Positions 26,201-41,200 of a stretch of DNA of 64,000 nucleotides are shown piece by piece. A program made the translations under genes and the position numbers. Source of the stretch: Schistosoma haematobium. Lineage: Eukaryota; Platyhelminthes; Trematoda; Strigeidida; Schistosomatidae. Location: the NCBI RefSeq assembly GCF_000699445.3, contig NC_067195.1, positions 14,382,787-14,446,786 of the forward strand, read 5' to 3'. Position 1 is the stretch's first letter. Every line of letters begins with the position of its first letter. The notes under the pieces are model-generated. The model was given only the letters and a program-made list of their open reading frames with translations. It was not told the origin of the DNA and made no database searches.

Positions 26201-29200
26201 ATGGACGAATGATCTTATGACAAGTAGTCTACTGTATGTTTGACTTTTATGTATTTTATACATTTCTTTTTAATTATCTGTCATTGTCAAATATAGTTAA
26301 TATATGAATTTAAAAAGTTAGTATAAGTAGCTGAAAGATTTAATTTTTCATCATATCTTATTGTTAAACTATTAATCTATTAGCCAAAATAAATAACACG
26401 AATTGGTTTAATAATAATGAGTTAAGGAAAGTGTATGGTAGTTGGCTTATTATTAATAGAGGATTGTGTGCTTTGATTTACAAAATGGGAATCAAGAATG
26501 ATTGTTTATTACATAAATTAAAATGAATTGTAGATCAGTCAGTTAGTTCATCATTAATCATAAAGAATTTGGGACATGCATGCATCAGTTAGTGCCGCAA
26601 TAACATATCAGTATAGCGAGATGACACAAACCGGCATAATAGAAATGGTAACAATATCAGTAGTATTCAAAAATACGAGATATCGATATAATCATTCGAG
26701 AATAGTGAATGAATTGATAGGATAAAAGGTATAAGATAATTTGAGAACTTAAGAACTACGAGAAGAGAATGAGTGAATTCATCTGCACCAATGTGAGTTA
26801 TTTAGAACCTAATTGACCAGCATTATGAAGTTGTTGCAGTTATTGTATGAGCAGAATCAAACCAGATAGTATTTACTTATCAGAAGTTTGGTAGACGGTG
26901 GTTTGGCAAATATGATAAACTTTTTAACAACTTCAGTAGATGATGATTCGTTACCCGATCGACTGATTCACTATTATTACTTATTACCCTGCGTATGATC
27001 GTAGTATTCCTAATTTACTGATCCGAATATACTCGAGGAATGTTTCAAACACATCAATATTCAAATAATAGGGATCTACAAATATCCTCTATTTTTAAGG
27101 GCAACCACTCGAGCTACCCCAGTTCAAAAATACTAAAAATGTACTGCCCATCACATAAATGTCCACAAAATAAATAGCAATTTCAATATCATAAAAAAGC
27201 AGTATTATATCATACTGTTACCCACTTTCACTGTATTTTATTTTGTTTTGCTTTCTATATCATTCTTCTCATTGAATTCGGACTAGTCCAAAAAAGAATC
27301 CTATATTTTTAGTCGATTTACTATTGGATACAGATGGACCACACTATAGTACATCGATTACACAATTTCCTAATACTCTTATACAGATATTCGATAAAGC
27401 TATCAATTCAGTACAAGATGTACCACAAATTGAACAAGTAAATTCGTTTATTTATCCAATTGCTTTTACTGCTAATTTAATTTAAGTTTTATACGTTATT
27501 TAAATTAAACCGATACTTTAAATGTAAATACAAGCTTGCAACAAATTGAAGTACTAATGTTATTTCGATTGTTCTTCTCAATTTATTATATGTAGTATAT
27601 ACTTGTTATCAAATATACAATAGTTAAATATTGACTTTGATTGTGAAATTTATGTTTTACATGAATTCCATAAGTTTTCAGAAGATGAAATTGTTGAAAG
27701 TTCTGCAATTTAGTTTTAAACGGTTGACCTATTCGGATTTTCAAATTTTGATCATTATGTAACAAATCTTATAGAATTCAATCACATAATTCTTCAAGCT
27801 TCTCTAAAGCTCGATTGATCTTTTTTAAAAATTAGTTAAACCATTGACCTTATATTCGATATCTTTGAAAAGACAATATGGAAATACTTTAATTTACTAC
27901 TTGTTAACACTAGTCATAACATGACACTATTAGTTTTCAAATACATTTTGTAGGAATCACTTATCCAGAGAGTACACAGTTATTACGCAGTGCAGGAATT
28001 TACTCTAGGTTACTTTATGATGGATGACATTAAAGAGGGATAAGAAAGTATCTCACGAAGTTGAAGATATTTATCGATATTGATAATTGGACAGTTTTAA
28101 CGCTTAGTCAGATGATCAAAGTTTATTTTGACGTTCGATGCCAGCTAACAACTGTGTAGATCTAAGTAGAACTAAGTTGTTAGATCAAGTTATGTATGGT
28201 TAAAAACTGTTGGGCATTCAAAGAAAATTTTCTTCATTCAATTAATGGGTCTCTGATTTTGATTTTTCATCTAGAATTTCAATTTATTTAAAATACACTT
28301 TAAATGTGTTTAGTATGTTATAGAAGGTATAACCTGTGTAGAGAAACAACTTTTGGAAGCTGTTGGACTACGTGAACCACAGGTTGAAAGACTCCGTCAA
28401 CAATGCAAGGAATATATTAATTTAGCTTTAATACCAATGAGAGCTTATGCTAAACAATATGAACGTTTTATGGAACTTACAATTTTGGATATAACTGCGC
28501 ATTTGAAGTAAGTTGCAATTTTATATTTGAATATTGTATGACTTTTGTAGATATTAAACTGAATTTATAAAATATCTACTCAAAAAAAATAAATCTTTTC
28601 CCTTCGTTAGTAGTTAATGGGTAGAGGTCAGACCATAACTTTATAAAATTACGGGAAACTGACGACGGATGGACATATACAACAAAGACAGCATTTTAGC
28701 TAATCTTGAATCAAGTGAGCAGTAAAAAGTGAAAAACAGAATTTTTATAAGAAGACAAGGTGATGTGTTAAAAGATAAAGCCATAAGTGAGATTAGGTCA
28801 GAGTACACTGTAGAGGAAATGGTTTCTAGGCTCATGATGTAATTTCGATGTAAGAATGCACGAATTTCAATTTAAAATTTAAAATTCAGGATTGCTAGCA
28901 GTATTATATACATTAATTTCAACTCATATAAATGATATTATTTTTTATAAAATTCTTTATACCACTGAAATCATGAACTGTTCACCATTAAAAACCTTGA
29001 GTCAGTCAGTAAGTAACAACGTAGAACTTCGTACGTACGTACATCAGTTCGAGTTGCCACACCACATTAGCACAGAGATGCAGTTGTTCATTAAAAACCT
29101 TGAAACACTGGATGATCGTTTCATCCGAGTCTGAGCCTCTACGCATCTACGATCTAGCACGCGGGGTTCGAACCCAGTGACTTCGATCTCGCGCACGAAC

Positions 29201-32200
29201 GCTTAACCTCAAGATCACTGAGCCACAATCCAGGGGTTAGATATTGAAACAGGTGGATGCTGGCTCAGAATCTAGTCATAAGTGGACATTCGAAAATCCC
29301 ATTTCTGTGAAAATGTAAGTTTCAATGGTCACAAGGAATCGTCCTGGGTATAATCCCTAGTGGGACCGTAGATGAACACTAATGAATGGTTTCAAACTAA
29401 ACACAACAGCTAGAAGATATATGTATACTCGAGTAATAAATAATAGTTTTATATACTGTATTTCATTTACACCTCAATCAGAGCTTCCTACGTACCTACA
29501 GTCTACTACTGAACATTGATCTTTGTGTTTCAACAAATTTATGCTCAACTATATTTCACATGTTTTATCTACACACATGTTATTTTCTTTAATAGAGTGT
29601 ATGAATCAAAAAATCTAGGTGTATTAGAACTAAAGCAACAAATTGAAAAATATTTACAAGAAAAAGAAACTGTGGAACAAATTATACCAAGCTTTATCAT
29701 AATTGGTCCATTCTATGTAAATACTGAACCTGTAAGACAAAATTTATCAAAGAAATATAAAGCATTAGTTAGTGCTTTATTAGAATTATTAGCCAAGCAA
29801 TTAAGGAAACAAGCTGATGCAGTAAGTCTGGGTTATTTTTAAAAAGTGAACAAATAATAATTCACAGATAGTTATCGTAACGTTTTCATATAAGTTAATG
29901 AATCAACGGAAGGTGTGCAGCATTGAACATATGTTTAGTCATATTTGAAGCTTCTCAACCGTGCCCATCCTCGATCTCTTAAGGAATGGAACATAAGACA
30001 TTCGGGTTTCTTATTGAAGATATTTCCATTTAATCTCCTGATTCAGCGTTACATGATCTGCAGTTCGAATTTCATCTGATATTTTATATAGCGCCACAAG
30101 TATTCAGTATCATATCCTACTCTGGGAATTGATGAAACTTTGTTATTCATAGCTTCCTACTGAATCGTCCGGAATTTGTCTTGAAACTAATCACTAACAA
30201 TTATATGCTTGTGGCTTTTAGTGCAAAAAGATAATTTTAATTTTAATACATAGTTTTCACTAAAAATTGAGACGTCTAAAAATAGGAATAAAGATTGGTT
30301 GGTACTTCCTAGTTTGTCCTGATGAATATGCTGAAGAAAGTCTCGCAATTAAACACTTTATTGTCATTTACAGAACGTTACAACTTTTGTTAAGTTGTTT
30401 TGAATGCATTCAATATTCCAATTTCATTTCAAAACAATAATTCATTTCATATATATTATACATGTCACTATAAGATTTCAGAAGAATTGAAAAGTATCGC
30501 TATGAAATTATATGAAAAACCAAATTCAATAGAAGAATTAACTGATCTACGTGAATGGATTTCTACAGTACCGGATAAATTGGAAGAACGTCAAGAATAT
30601 ATCGATAAGGCAGTGTCTGATTATGAATTAATTGATTTATTCTTTTACAATTTATCAGCTGATGATTTCAATGCAAAGTACGTTAGCTGCGTTTCGTGTT
30701 TTTTTTGGTTTTATAAGTTTCTATTATCACTTGATGATATTCTTAGTTAAATTGACATTTTAAATAACATTTGTCACCACAAATTCCATGTACATCTTCT
30801 ATATGATGGGATGAAGAGGCGAAATCACATGTTTACTTCATTATGATTTTTGTTCAACATTACTTCCGCTCTAATTCTATGTAATGATTACTCAGTGTAG
30901 TATTTATTTTAGTTTCCAATATGATATTTTATTCGATATTCAATAATTTATTTGAGTGTGATGTTTGTTGAAGATATGATATACTTGAATTACATTAAGA
31001 TGAACTATACTCAGCATGACATGCAGATATGTGACTTTTACGAATTAACGGTCAAATGTGTGTTCAAATCAATATATAAATGAGTACATTTTTGACTGGA
31101 GAGGTCGTCGTGTTTTGGTTTTAAAAACCTTCACTTGTACCAATCTTCTTCTGTATTCTTACTTTAAGTCGCTAGAATTGAAAAAGTTCTTTGTTTTTCC
31201 AAGTATAAGTAATGAACGATGTGGACAAAACAGCCTTACTGATAAGTGCTATGTTCATGACTGCTTTCAGACACTTTACATTTGCATCTGTTCACAAAAT
31301 TACTCATGAATTTGAGGATGTATTTTGCTGTTTTATTATTGAATTATTTTGATAACGATCAGTGACCGAGTGAAAACTTATTAATATTACAATTCATTAA
31401 ACAAAACATTTTCATGCATCACGAATCTTTTTAATTCGCTGAGATTTTCTAAACTGAAGGGATCTGAAATCGAAGAATATGTTCTTACGTTCAGTATCGC
31501 TCACTCTCTTTCTGTAAATATATTAATACGTATTTCAAATTCTCCATATATGACCTAATATTTACATGGAATAATTATTTATTTTGATGAATTAAAGCAG
31601 CGATCGACAACGGATTCATTTCATTTTTACATCATTGAAACTCTGTATAACGCATTGTATAAAAATGTTTGATTATTTCGATATAAAGCTCACGAATCTT
31701 TAGTTGTAGAATCTGAGATAAAACACTTTTCGGGTTAAATGTGCCAACCGGTCATTAAATTCTCTAGCCATCAATTCATTTGAAGTTTTTAATGTATATC
31801 TCTAACATTTATAACTGTCCAATGACTAATCAATGTGTAAGTTTTGTTCCTACTATAGATCATTTATGTCCTTAGTAGATCAAACCTAACTTGAATGACT
31901 GTAGTTTAAATCCCTCAAGAGCATCTGTCCGCTAAAGAACACAGATAGCCTTTATTAATAAGCCGCAACTTGTAGAAAAAATAGATTCAAGAAATCCTGT
32001 AAGTTACTCTCAACCACTGAAAATACTGAAGAAGTTCTTATGTATGTACAGATTTATTGGTAGAAATTTGTGTTTTATAGAAAATTCATATTTCATTACT
32101 GTTAATAATGTATAGATGGACTACAATTGGTTGGCCTCATAAAATTAGGCAAATAATTATTCAAGTTGAAAAAAATCTTGAAGAAGATGAAGAACGTTTT

Positions 32201-35200
32201 AAGAAATTGCAAATTTCTGAATCTTCTTCATTCGCTGATAAGATTGATACACTAACGGTAAGCATTGTTTAGATAATTTGATGAAGGGAATATAGAATAA
32301 ATATAAAGGCTAAACGATAGTTTCAGAACTATATAAATTTTATTGGTTAGATGCATAATTTCAAGCCAATTTTTAATGCGAACTGACATCAGTGAGAAAA
32401 CTATTGCAAACTAGACAAACTTGGTAATTTTTCTATGGCTACATTACTGTCATGTTAGCTAATAAATTTGGTAAGGAAATATCTGAATAAAGAGAAACAT
32501 TCGCTCAATGCCACTATGTTTTCACTGGTATTCCAAGTGATATCTCTTTGCTCTAAAACAGGTATAAATCTCTGTAAATCAGCTAGTCAATCATTAATCT
32601 TTCTCTCTTGAAGAAAATACGTTCCTATGTTCGTGGGTGAGTAATCAATATCAAAGTGAGAATGCACGCCAACTTTCAATGGTTTTCTTCTGATAACTGA
32701 AACTTAAATTACTCAAGTCCACAACTGGACGAGTTAGTGTTGAGTTGTTCAAACTCAAGCTATTTATTTGCATGGTTCAGTTGAATAGCCATCCATGACT
32801 CCACTGGGGATCAGACCAAGGACCTTCGATCTCATCAGTAGCGTCTAGTCTTTTATCGCTTCAATTGGCGTCCAGTGGTGTACATGCTTAAATTTAATTC
32901 CTTTATGATATTGCGCGACCACGTTTGATTGCCCGCGGTGGATAACTACCTCATACTCGACGTGAATGAACTTCACTGATCACAAGTACGAAATCGGTCA
33001 TGAAAGAATATATGATAAATAGTTTGCGGAGATCGAATGCCAATTGAAAGGTGTAGAGGTTAGACGCTCCGGATGAGATCAAAGGTCCCTATTTTGGTTC
33101 CCAGTGGAGTCATGGATGCGCACTCAAGAGTCCAACATTAGTGCAAAACAGCTACCTACTACTTCCTGATTTTCTATGCTGGTTTAATTAACATCAATAC
33201 ATGATGTAGATAATGAAAATTCAAATTATTTACTTAATTCACAACATGACTGCCATTTTACGAAATATTATTATCAAGCATATAAAACAGATTTTTACTT
33301 GCAATACAACTTTATTGTGTAATTATTTCGAAAATGAACAATTCCTTTAACAAGGTATTGTATCCTTTGAATTAAGTATTACTGGTAAACAATTTAATCT
33401 AACGTGACTAGTTATTCCAAACTTGTGTAATTATCTTAGAGGCAAACCAATCACATGTAATATTTGTTTAACTGAGTGTGATTATATACCATTGTTTTCA
33501 CTAGTCAACAGTTAACTGTTTTTAGTCCAAATCATCTGTAATAGTTATTTAAAACTGAGAAACGCAATTAAATCTTGAGATACACTGCCACTTTGATTTG
33601 TAGAAGTTAACATTTTTCACAGCTGAAATCAAATTTGAATTAATACGTCGACTATTAACTAATAAAATAATGAGTTCATAATGTATCATTCATCAAGACT
33701 ATCAATTCCGATTCATTTTAACCAAGTGGTCATTTAGTGCCAAGGTTATGGGTAAGGTATTAGGCGAGATCGTGAATTTATATTGAAAAAGCGGTTCTAA
33801 CAAGTGTTTGGACGAAAACCATCTGTATGTTAGTCCAATGTTAGCTGAAAAAAGGAACGAGTCGTAAGAAAGCTAGGAGCAGCAGAATGAAGATACGATA
33901 TAAATTCATTGAGAATTGATCTGAGCCATGTTATTAGTTTCAAAATGCATGGCTGTGATTTCCCAATAATCGTGATTAGCGGTTGAAGACTTTGGGTAGT
34001 GTCATGGGTCAGACAAATCCACTTTTTTTTTCTCCTGGGTATTGTGTCCTGTTATTCCTTCATACGCACAATTTCATTCTATCATTTTAAATCATATTTT
34101 CATTGTTTAATCTCTTTAATTATCATTGTCATTATATTATTTTGACTCCCTCATCATTTATTTCATTATTTTGATCTTGCTCAGATGATGTGGTATATCG
34201 AATCGACTCAACTCATATCTGAGTCATACCCAACGTTGATTGTAACTCATTAACGTGGTCATTTGTCTAAATTATAACTGTACACTTTTGTTTCTCTTCA
34301 ATTATTCTGATTTTTTTAAAAATCTAAAGATGATGGTCTCATCGATGGCATCATATTCAGAGATTGGTAAAGCACAAGAAGTTGCCAATGAAGTTCGTCG
34401 TATTTATAAACAATTAATGGATGCACAAAATATGGGTGGTTTATTAAACAGTCGTGAACGCCTGTTTGGTTTACCTAATACAAATGTAAATTATTTGTTA
34501 TATCACTTAGAATATTCACCTTATTTTAACTTATTTTAAAATATAGGATTTTAAATTTTAGTTAAATTATTACAATAAACAGATTATAAAATAAATTATT
34601 TATGGCTTATTCTAAGATTGGTTACTAATGGATAATGAATGTGAAATGAAATTAGCAAAGTTGAAATTTCACAAAATAGTCCAATTATTCATCATCGAGA
34701 AATTGGTAAAACTCACTGTCTGGAATTCGATGTTAGCAAACGATCAATGCTATAAATTAGGCGTGGAAGATAAATTCAGATATTTATAGTAGTTTGACAG
34801 AAAGATAACCAATTCGAATTAACCGGAGTATATGTGTGGTTTATGCTACTTATGTTGAGAGATATAAGCAGTATGTAACACCAATCAGGAGTGGAATGCC
34901 CGGCAGCAGAAGATTGAGAATATCGAATTTAAGGGAACAGGAAGAGGAACAATTGTAATAGCAACAGAATTGGAAGAATCATGGAGCATATGAAGGAAAA
35001 CTAAAGGAAGATATGCAAATAATGTATTTAACGTATGGTTTTGATATATAGGAAAGCATTCCGTAATTTTGTGGTAAACAATAAAGCGGTTTACCTCACC
35101 TGAGTTCTCGTTCACCACATACGTGGTGCAGTCACATAAAGTAACAAGTTGACTCAGTTTTAAATTCAGAATTATTTGAAAACATTATGGACCCCTCGAA

Positions 35201-38200
35201 GCCCGGGTCCCTAATATGTGTGTGATCATCTGACAAAAACTGGTCTGTGACTACTACCAATTAATATTTACCAACCAAAAATAGGAAATTTCATAAAGTT
35301 CCGAACTCAACATTCTCAAAGAACACTGAAAACATCATGAGTAATTTTATTCATTATCTATTTCCTAATTACATTCCAACCCTCTTTTTTCCGCTTTATT
35401 TTAAAATAGTATGAAAACATACCACGATTATTAAAAGATTTTGAACCATTTAAAAATTTATGGTTGAATGTCGCAGACTGGGTGAAAACACAAGAGGCTG
35501 TCATGAATGATCCTCTTATATCGATTGATGCTGACAGTGTAGAAAAAGTAATTGTTGAATGTTATAAAACAATGCATAAATCTGTAAGAATATTTCATGA
35601 ACTACCCAATATACAAGAATTAGCTAATCAAGTTAAATTGTCAATAGAAGAATTTAAACCATACCTACCATTAATACAAAGCTTACGTAATCCAGGTATG
35701 CGTCAAAGACATTGGGAACAATTAAGTGAAGAACTTGGTGTAAGCATCGTACCAAAAACTAGTTTGACATTTTCAAAGTGTTTGGAAATGCATCTTCAGG
35801 TAAATACAATGTACAGTATTTTGTATTAAACTTATATTATTTTTAATTTAAATACTATCAAAATGTAACCAATATCAAATAATCGTACCACATCATCACT
35901 GAATCTAACTATTAGAACTTGTTAATCAGAGTATTTCAAATCCATTACATTCCATAAACACTATTACTCATTATTTACTTTGTGCTTTTTGTATATTATG
36001 ACTCTTTTTTAAACTAATGAAAGGACACTTTACAGTGGAGTATGTCATTTACATGTAGAGAAATCACTATGTCAATGTATGTGAGACTAAGACTGATAAA
36101 TGAACTGAGAAATTTCAGCTATTAATGACAACGGAAAAAATTGAACTCTTAAAACCTTGGTATTTAACAGAAATAACTATAATACTTTCTTGTACATGCA
36201 AACTGATAACAGTTTTTAAAAAATCCGCGTGCAATATCCAAAAAACAGAAATATTTGAACGAACGATTGTTTTCAATAACCTCATCAGTAGACTCTTCAG
36301 TTAACAACCTGAATTGGCCAGATTAAGGCATACATAAAAAGTGAATTAAACAGTGTTTTATGTTCAATTGCAAACATTTTCATTCGTTAAGGCCTCGACA
36401 TGTCCGAAATGTGTTACTTATGAATTTAAAAGCTCAATTAACAAGGGGTGAGGGAAATTTACTTCTTTTAGTTGGTACATTTCTATTTTCCAGAGTCGTT
36501 CTTGAAGGCTTCAGTTATGTAGAGGGGCTTGTCTCCTCAGGTAAACCGTTCTAGGCTTAATACAAAACTGAATTTTCCTCTATTAAGTAGGAAAGGATGG
36601 GTTATGAATAGGTTTAGTGGTCACTTTTACAGACGATATCATTACGTATTAACAAGCGCAAACTTGCAAAACACAATAAACTGGATATATAATTGATTAA
36701 TCGATAATAAAAGCAAAGAAAACCGATATTTATCTTCTCTGACTTTCAAACGTTTATGATTACTCAATATGTGATTAATGTGAAGTTAAGGCAACTCTGA
36801 ACTTGGAATAACATCGATATCTTTCATTTTAGAGTGTAAATTTCTAGAATTACTCAATTTCCATTCAGTTTTATAAAGCATCTAGAACAATGAACTTACT
36901 CACTGGACTTTAGCCAATGAAATAACTGAGTATTTTCCAACAATTCGGTAATGATTTTGCATTTAGATATCGGTTCATTTCCGAGTAATTATGACCGCTT
37001 AAGATGAAAGGAAGAAATTCATTATTTTGTGTTGGAAATTATTATGATAGTCGGAAGTATTTGAATTATAGTACGAACTAAGAATCCCAGAAATAACGTA
37101 ATCGGATCAAGAAGTACTAGATAACCACAAACGAATGTACTGTATTCAGAATTCGAAATCAAGCATTCAACAAATACTAAGATGTCATTAATTCATCCAA
37201 ACACCACAATTATATCAACTCGTTTAGATATAAGAATGAAAATTAACCTTGAAAACTCAAGAGTGTACCATAAACAACAAAAAATTATGAATATGAACTA
37301 GTGATTTTCTGAAAAGTGGTCAAACGATAATTGGCTTAACGTAGCATCATAAGGATATACGGTTGAAATCTTATTGCATTGATTGGTGAAAATTCTGCGT
37401 TATAATAAAGTCCCTATGAGAGCTTTCTTGACTGTCATCAGTGTTTAGCTGATACATGTTTGTAATAGGAGAATTTATTGCCAAATAAGTAATTTTTAAA
37501 ATTCTTAATCTTGAAAACTACCGTCAAAGCGATGGACTGCATTAGAACAGTGAACACTTTACATTTACAGTGTAGGGGTTATTAGAGATAATATACATTT
37601 TCATTGTTATTAAATCAAAAATCAACCTTAGCTAGACCACCACTGAAAAAATAGAGACACTGAACGGCCATTTCGTCGTTGTATGGGACTTTTATGAAGT
37701 GGGCACCCACGACACCGCACCCAGAAATCGAACGTGGGGCGTCGGACTCTAGTTCACTGAGCCGGCATCCAACCGTGTAAATGGCTTCGATTCAAATTAT
37801 TGAACGGTCATGTTACACTGCTTTTGGCGGATAACTGTCTCATTCAAACATAGTCGAATTCTAGTGGTTGCAGTTTGGCACGAGAACATCTTGACGCTAG
37901 TTTCTAGGACACATGTGATTTCTGTTAGTATAAGGTTTTGTGAAGACCACAGAATTTTCATAGAGTTGTAATCATGAATCATTTTTTATTTACTGAACTT
38001 AAATGAATTATAGCTTCGTCTTAAATATTTTATTTATCATGGTTTGTTTTTATTAAATAGGATAACATTGATATTATATCAAAAATAGCTGACATTGCTG
38101 GTAAAGAATATTCTATTGAAAGTGCTTTAAATAAAATGATGAATGATTGGGAGTCTGTCAAATTCGATGTAATTCCATATAAAGATACAGGAACATGTAT

Positions 38201-41200
38201 TATTAAAATAGCTGATGAAGTTAATCAATTATTAGACGATCATATTGTTATGACACAATCTATGAATTTTTCACCATATAAAAAACCATTTGAAGAACGT
38301 ATATCTCATTGGGAAAATAAGCTACATTTAACGCAAGATGTATTAGATGAATGGGTTACATGTCAAAGACAATGGTTATATTTAGAACCAATATTTAATT
38401 CTGAAGATATTAACCGACAGTTACCACTTGAAAGTAAGCGTTATGCTACAATGGATCGTATATGGCGAAAAGTAATGAAATCGGCTTCAGAACAATCACA
38501 AGTGATTACATTATGCCCTGATACACGTTTATTAAATGGTCTACGTGAATGTAATCGTTTATTGGAACAAGTGCAGAAAGGTTTAAGTGAATATTTAGAA
38601 ACTAAACGTCAAGCATTTCCAAGATTTTATTTCTTATCTGATGATGAATTACTGGAAATATTATCACAAACCAAAGATCCAAAAGCTGTTCAACCACATT
38701 TAAGAAAATGTTTTGAAAATATTGCAAAAGTAAATTCGTCATTGATTTTTACTTAATACATATATAAGAAAGTCTTCACATGGATCTCTTAGGGTTCATA
38801 ACAGTCATCGTTCAACTGTCTTCCCCAAATGTGTTAGACTATTCATTTGACTTGAATTTATCCATCATCGGTTTGATACTGTAAGAAACTGTTATTTCTA
38901 CAAAGAACATATGTAAACCGAATAGCTCATTATTTGACTGAATTCGATCATCCTAGTAGCATTAGCTTATATAAATAAAAGTTTAAGTAGAAATTACTAG
39001 CCAAGTGCTGTTCATTCACAATAACTTAAACGTTACACATCATCTGAATTACATTTATCTGGTCCGTGAGTAAAAACGCAAAGTACATTTATTGGTAAAA
39101 AAATACTGAGAAAACAATCGATTGACGGATATTTATGTAATGTAAGGTCTAAAATCTAAGTAAATAACTCTTTTGATATGAATAACTTTTACCTTTTATT
39201 CTGCGAATTCATTCTTTCTTCCTGAATCATATCGTCTGTGCTTAGTCTTTCCTATCACACTCACGGACTCTGTTAGTAATTCTACTAGTCAGGCATTTCT
39301 CATAATGTTAATATAATATAGCAACTTGGACCGATGCACACATATTTCAAGTTCTACATTTCACATGGCTAAGTAATATCATTCAAAATCCATATGATTT
39401 TGTAGTTACGTCACCTAATTGGCTTAGTGGATATGTTCATCGCACATTACTTAGTAATTACAACTCTGTTTATAGGATTTGTGATTGCTACTGTATGCAC
39501 TATGTCAATTAAAGCTAGTGTCATTTTTGATTATACGTTTTGAATTCGTTTTACGCTTCATACTATTAATAATTCATTTAAGGTTTTACATTTTCATAAA
39601 AATTACAGTTATGATAACGATTTATTGTTTTAATTATTATTTTACAATTTTATCATCTTTAAAAATAAATAAACATCTAGTTACAATTTGAAAAAGACCT
39701 ACAAATAACAGCTATGTTTTCTGGTGAAGGTGAATGTGTGAAATTTGAAAAAACTACTTATCCAACATCAAATGTTGAAGAATGGATGTTAGAAATTGAG
39801 AATTTAATGAGATATTCGATAAGAACTATAATTGGTAAATCTATTAAAGCTTATGCTGATACACCACGTACTGATTGGGTATTACAATGGCCTGGACAAA
39901 TTATTATTGCAGTTTGTCAAACATATTGGACAACTGAAGTAACTGAAGCAATTTGTACTAATAAAATGAATGAGCTTTATTCAAATTTATTAAAACAACT
40001 AGATGGTCTACGTAATCTTGTACGTAGTGATTTAACTAAAATTGGTCGAATGACTTTATCTGCATTAATTGTGATTGAAGTACATGCACGTGATGTTGTT
40101 GCAAAAATTATTGAAGAAGGTGTACATAATGTGAATGATTTTGAATGGATAAGTCAACTACGTTATTATTGGAAAAATGATGAAGAACAATTAAAACTTC
40201 GTGCTGTAAATGCTGAGTTTAATTATGGTTATGAATATTTAGGCAATACAACACGTTTAGTTATTACACCATTAACTGATCGTTGTTATCTTACACTGAC
40301 TGGTGCATTACATTTGAAATTTGGCGGTGCACCAGCTGGTCCAGCCGGTACAGGTAAAACAGAGACAACAAAAGATTTAGGCAAAGCATTTGCTATACAA
40401 TGCGTTGTGTTCAATTGTTCTGATCAATTGGATTTTATGGCTATGGGAAAATTTTTCAAAGGTTTAGCATCAGCTGGTGCATGGGCATGTTTCGATGAAT
40501 TCAATCGTATTGATATTGAAGTTTTATCGGTCGTTGCGCAACAAATTACAACTATACAAAAGGCACAACAACAGCATTTAACACGTTTCCTATTTGAAGG
40601 TGATGATTTAGAATTGAAACCGTCATGTGCTGTGTTTATTACAATGAATCCTGGTTATGCTGGACGTACTGAATTGCCGGATAATTTAAAAGCATTATTT
40701 CGACCAGTTGCAATGATGGTACCAGATTATGCATTGATTGCAGAAATTTCATTATTTTCATTCGGTTTTACAGATGCACGTTTATTAGCCAAAAAGATTG
40801 TAACAACATTTAAATTATCATCAGAACAGTTAAGTACACAAGATCATTATGATTTCGGTATGCGTGCGGTTAAAAGTGTTATATCGGCTGCGGGTAATTT
40901 AAAACGACAAAACGCAGATATGGATGAAGTAAGTTCTTTTTATTGACTTTCATTCTGTGTAAACTATATCGGAGAAATAGCATTTTCTCCAGATGTGTTC
41001 TATCAACCTTGAATATCGAACATAGAATAGCGTCAATATACAGAAGTAGATAATAAATTTAGGTATTAAGTAACGTGGACTGTAGAGGATATGGAAGAAG
41101 TATTGTAACAGTCAATTAATTAAGTGAACGACAGAGATATGGTATTAATTCCCTTTTTATTATGATATTTTCATATTTGATCCTAGTATTTTCATCTTTA

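Noticed and set aside
36360..36554. 64-codon plus-strand open frame in intron 16
   Set aside because: No homology I recognise and no fit with dynein phases; likely chance.
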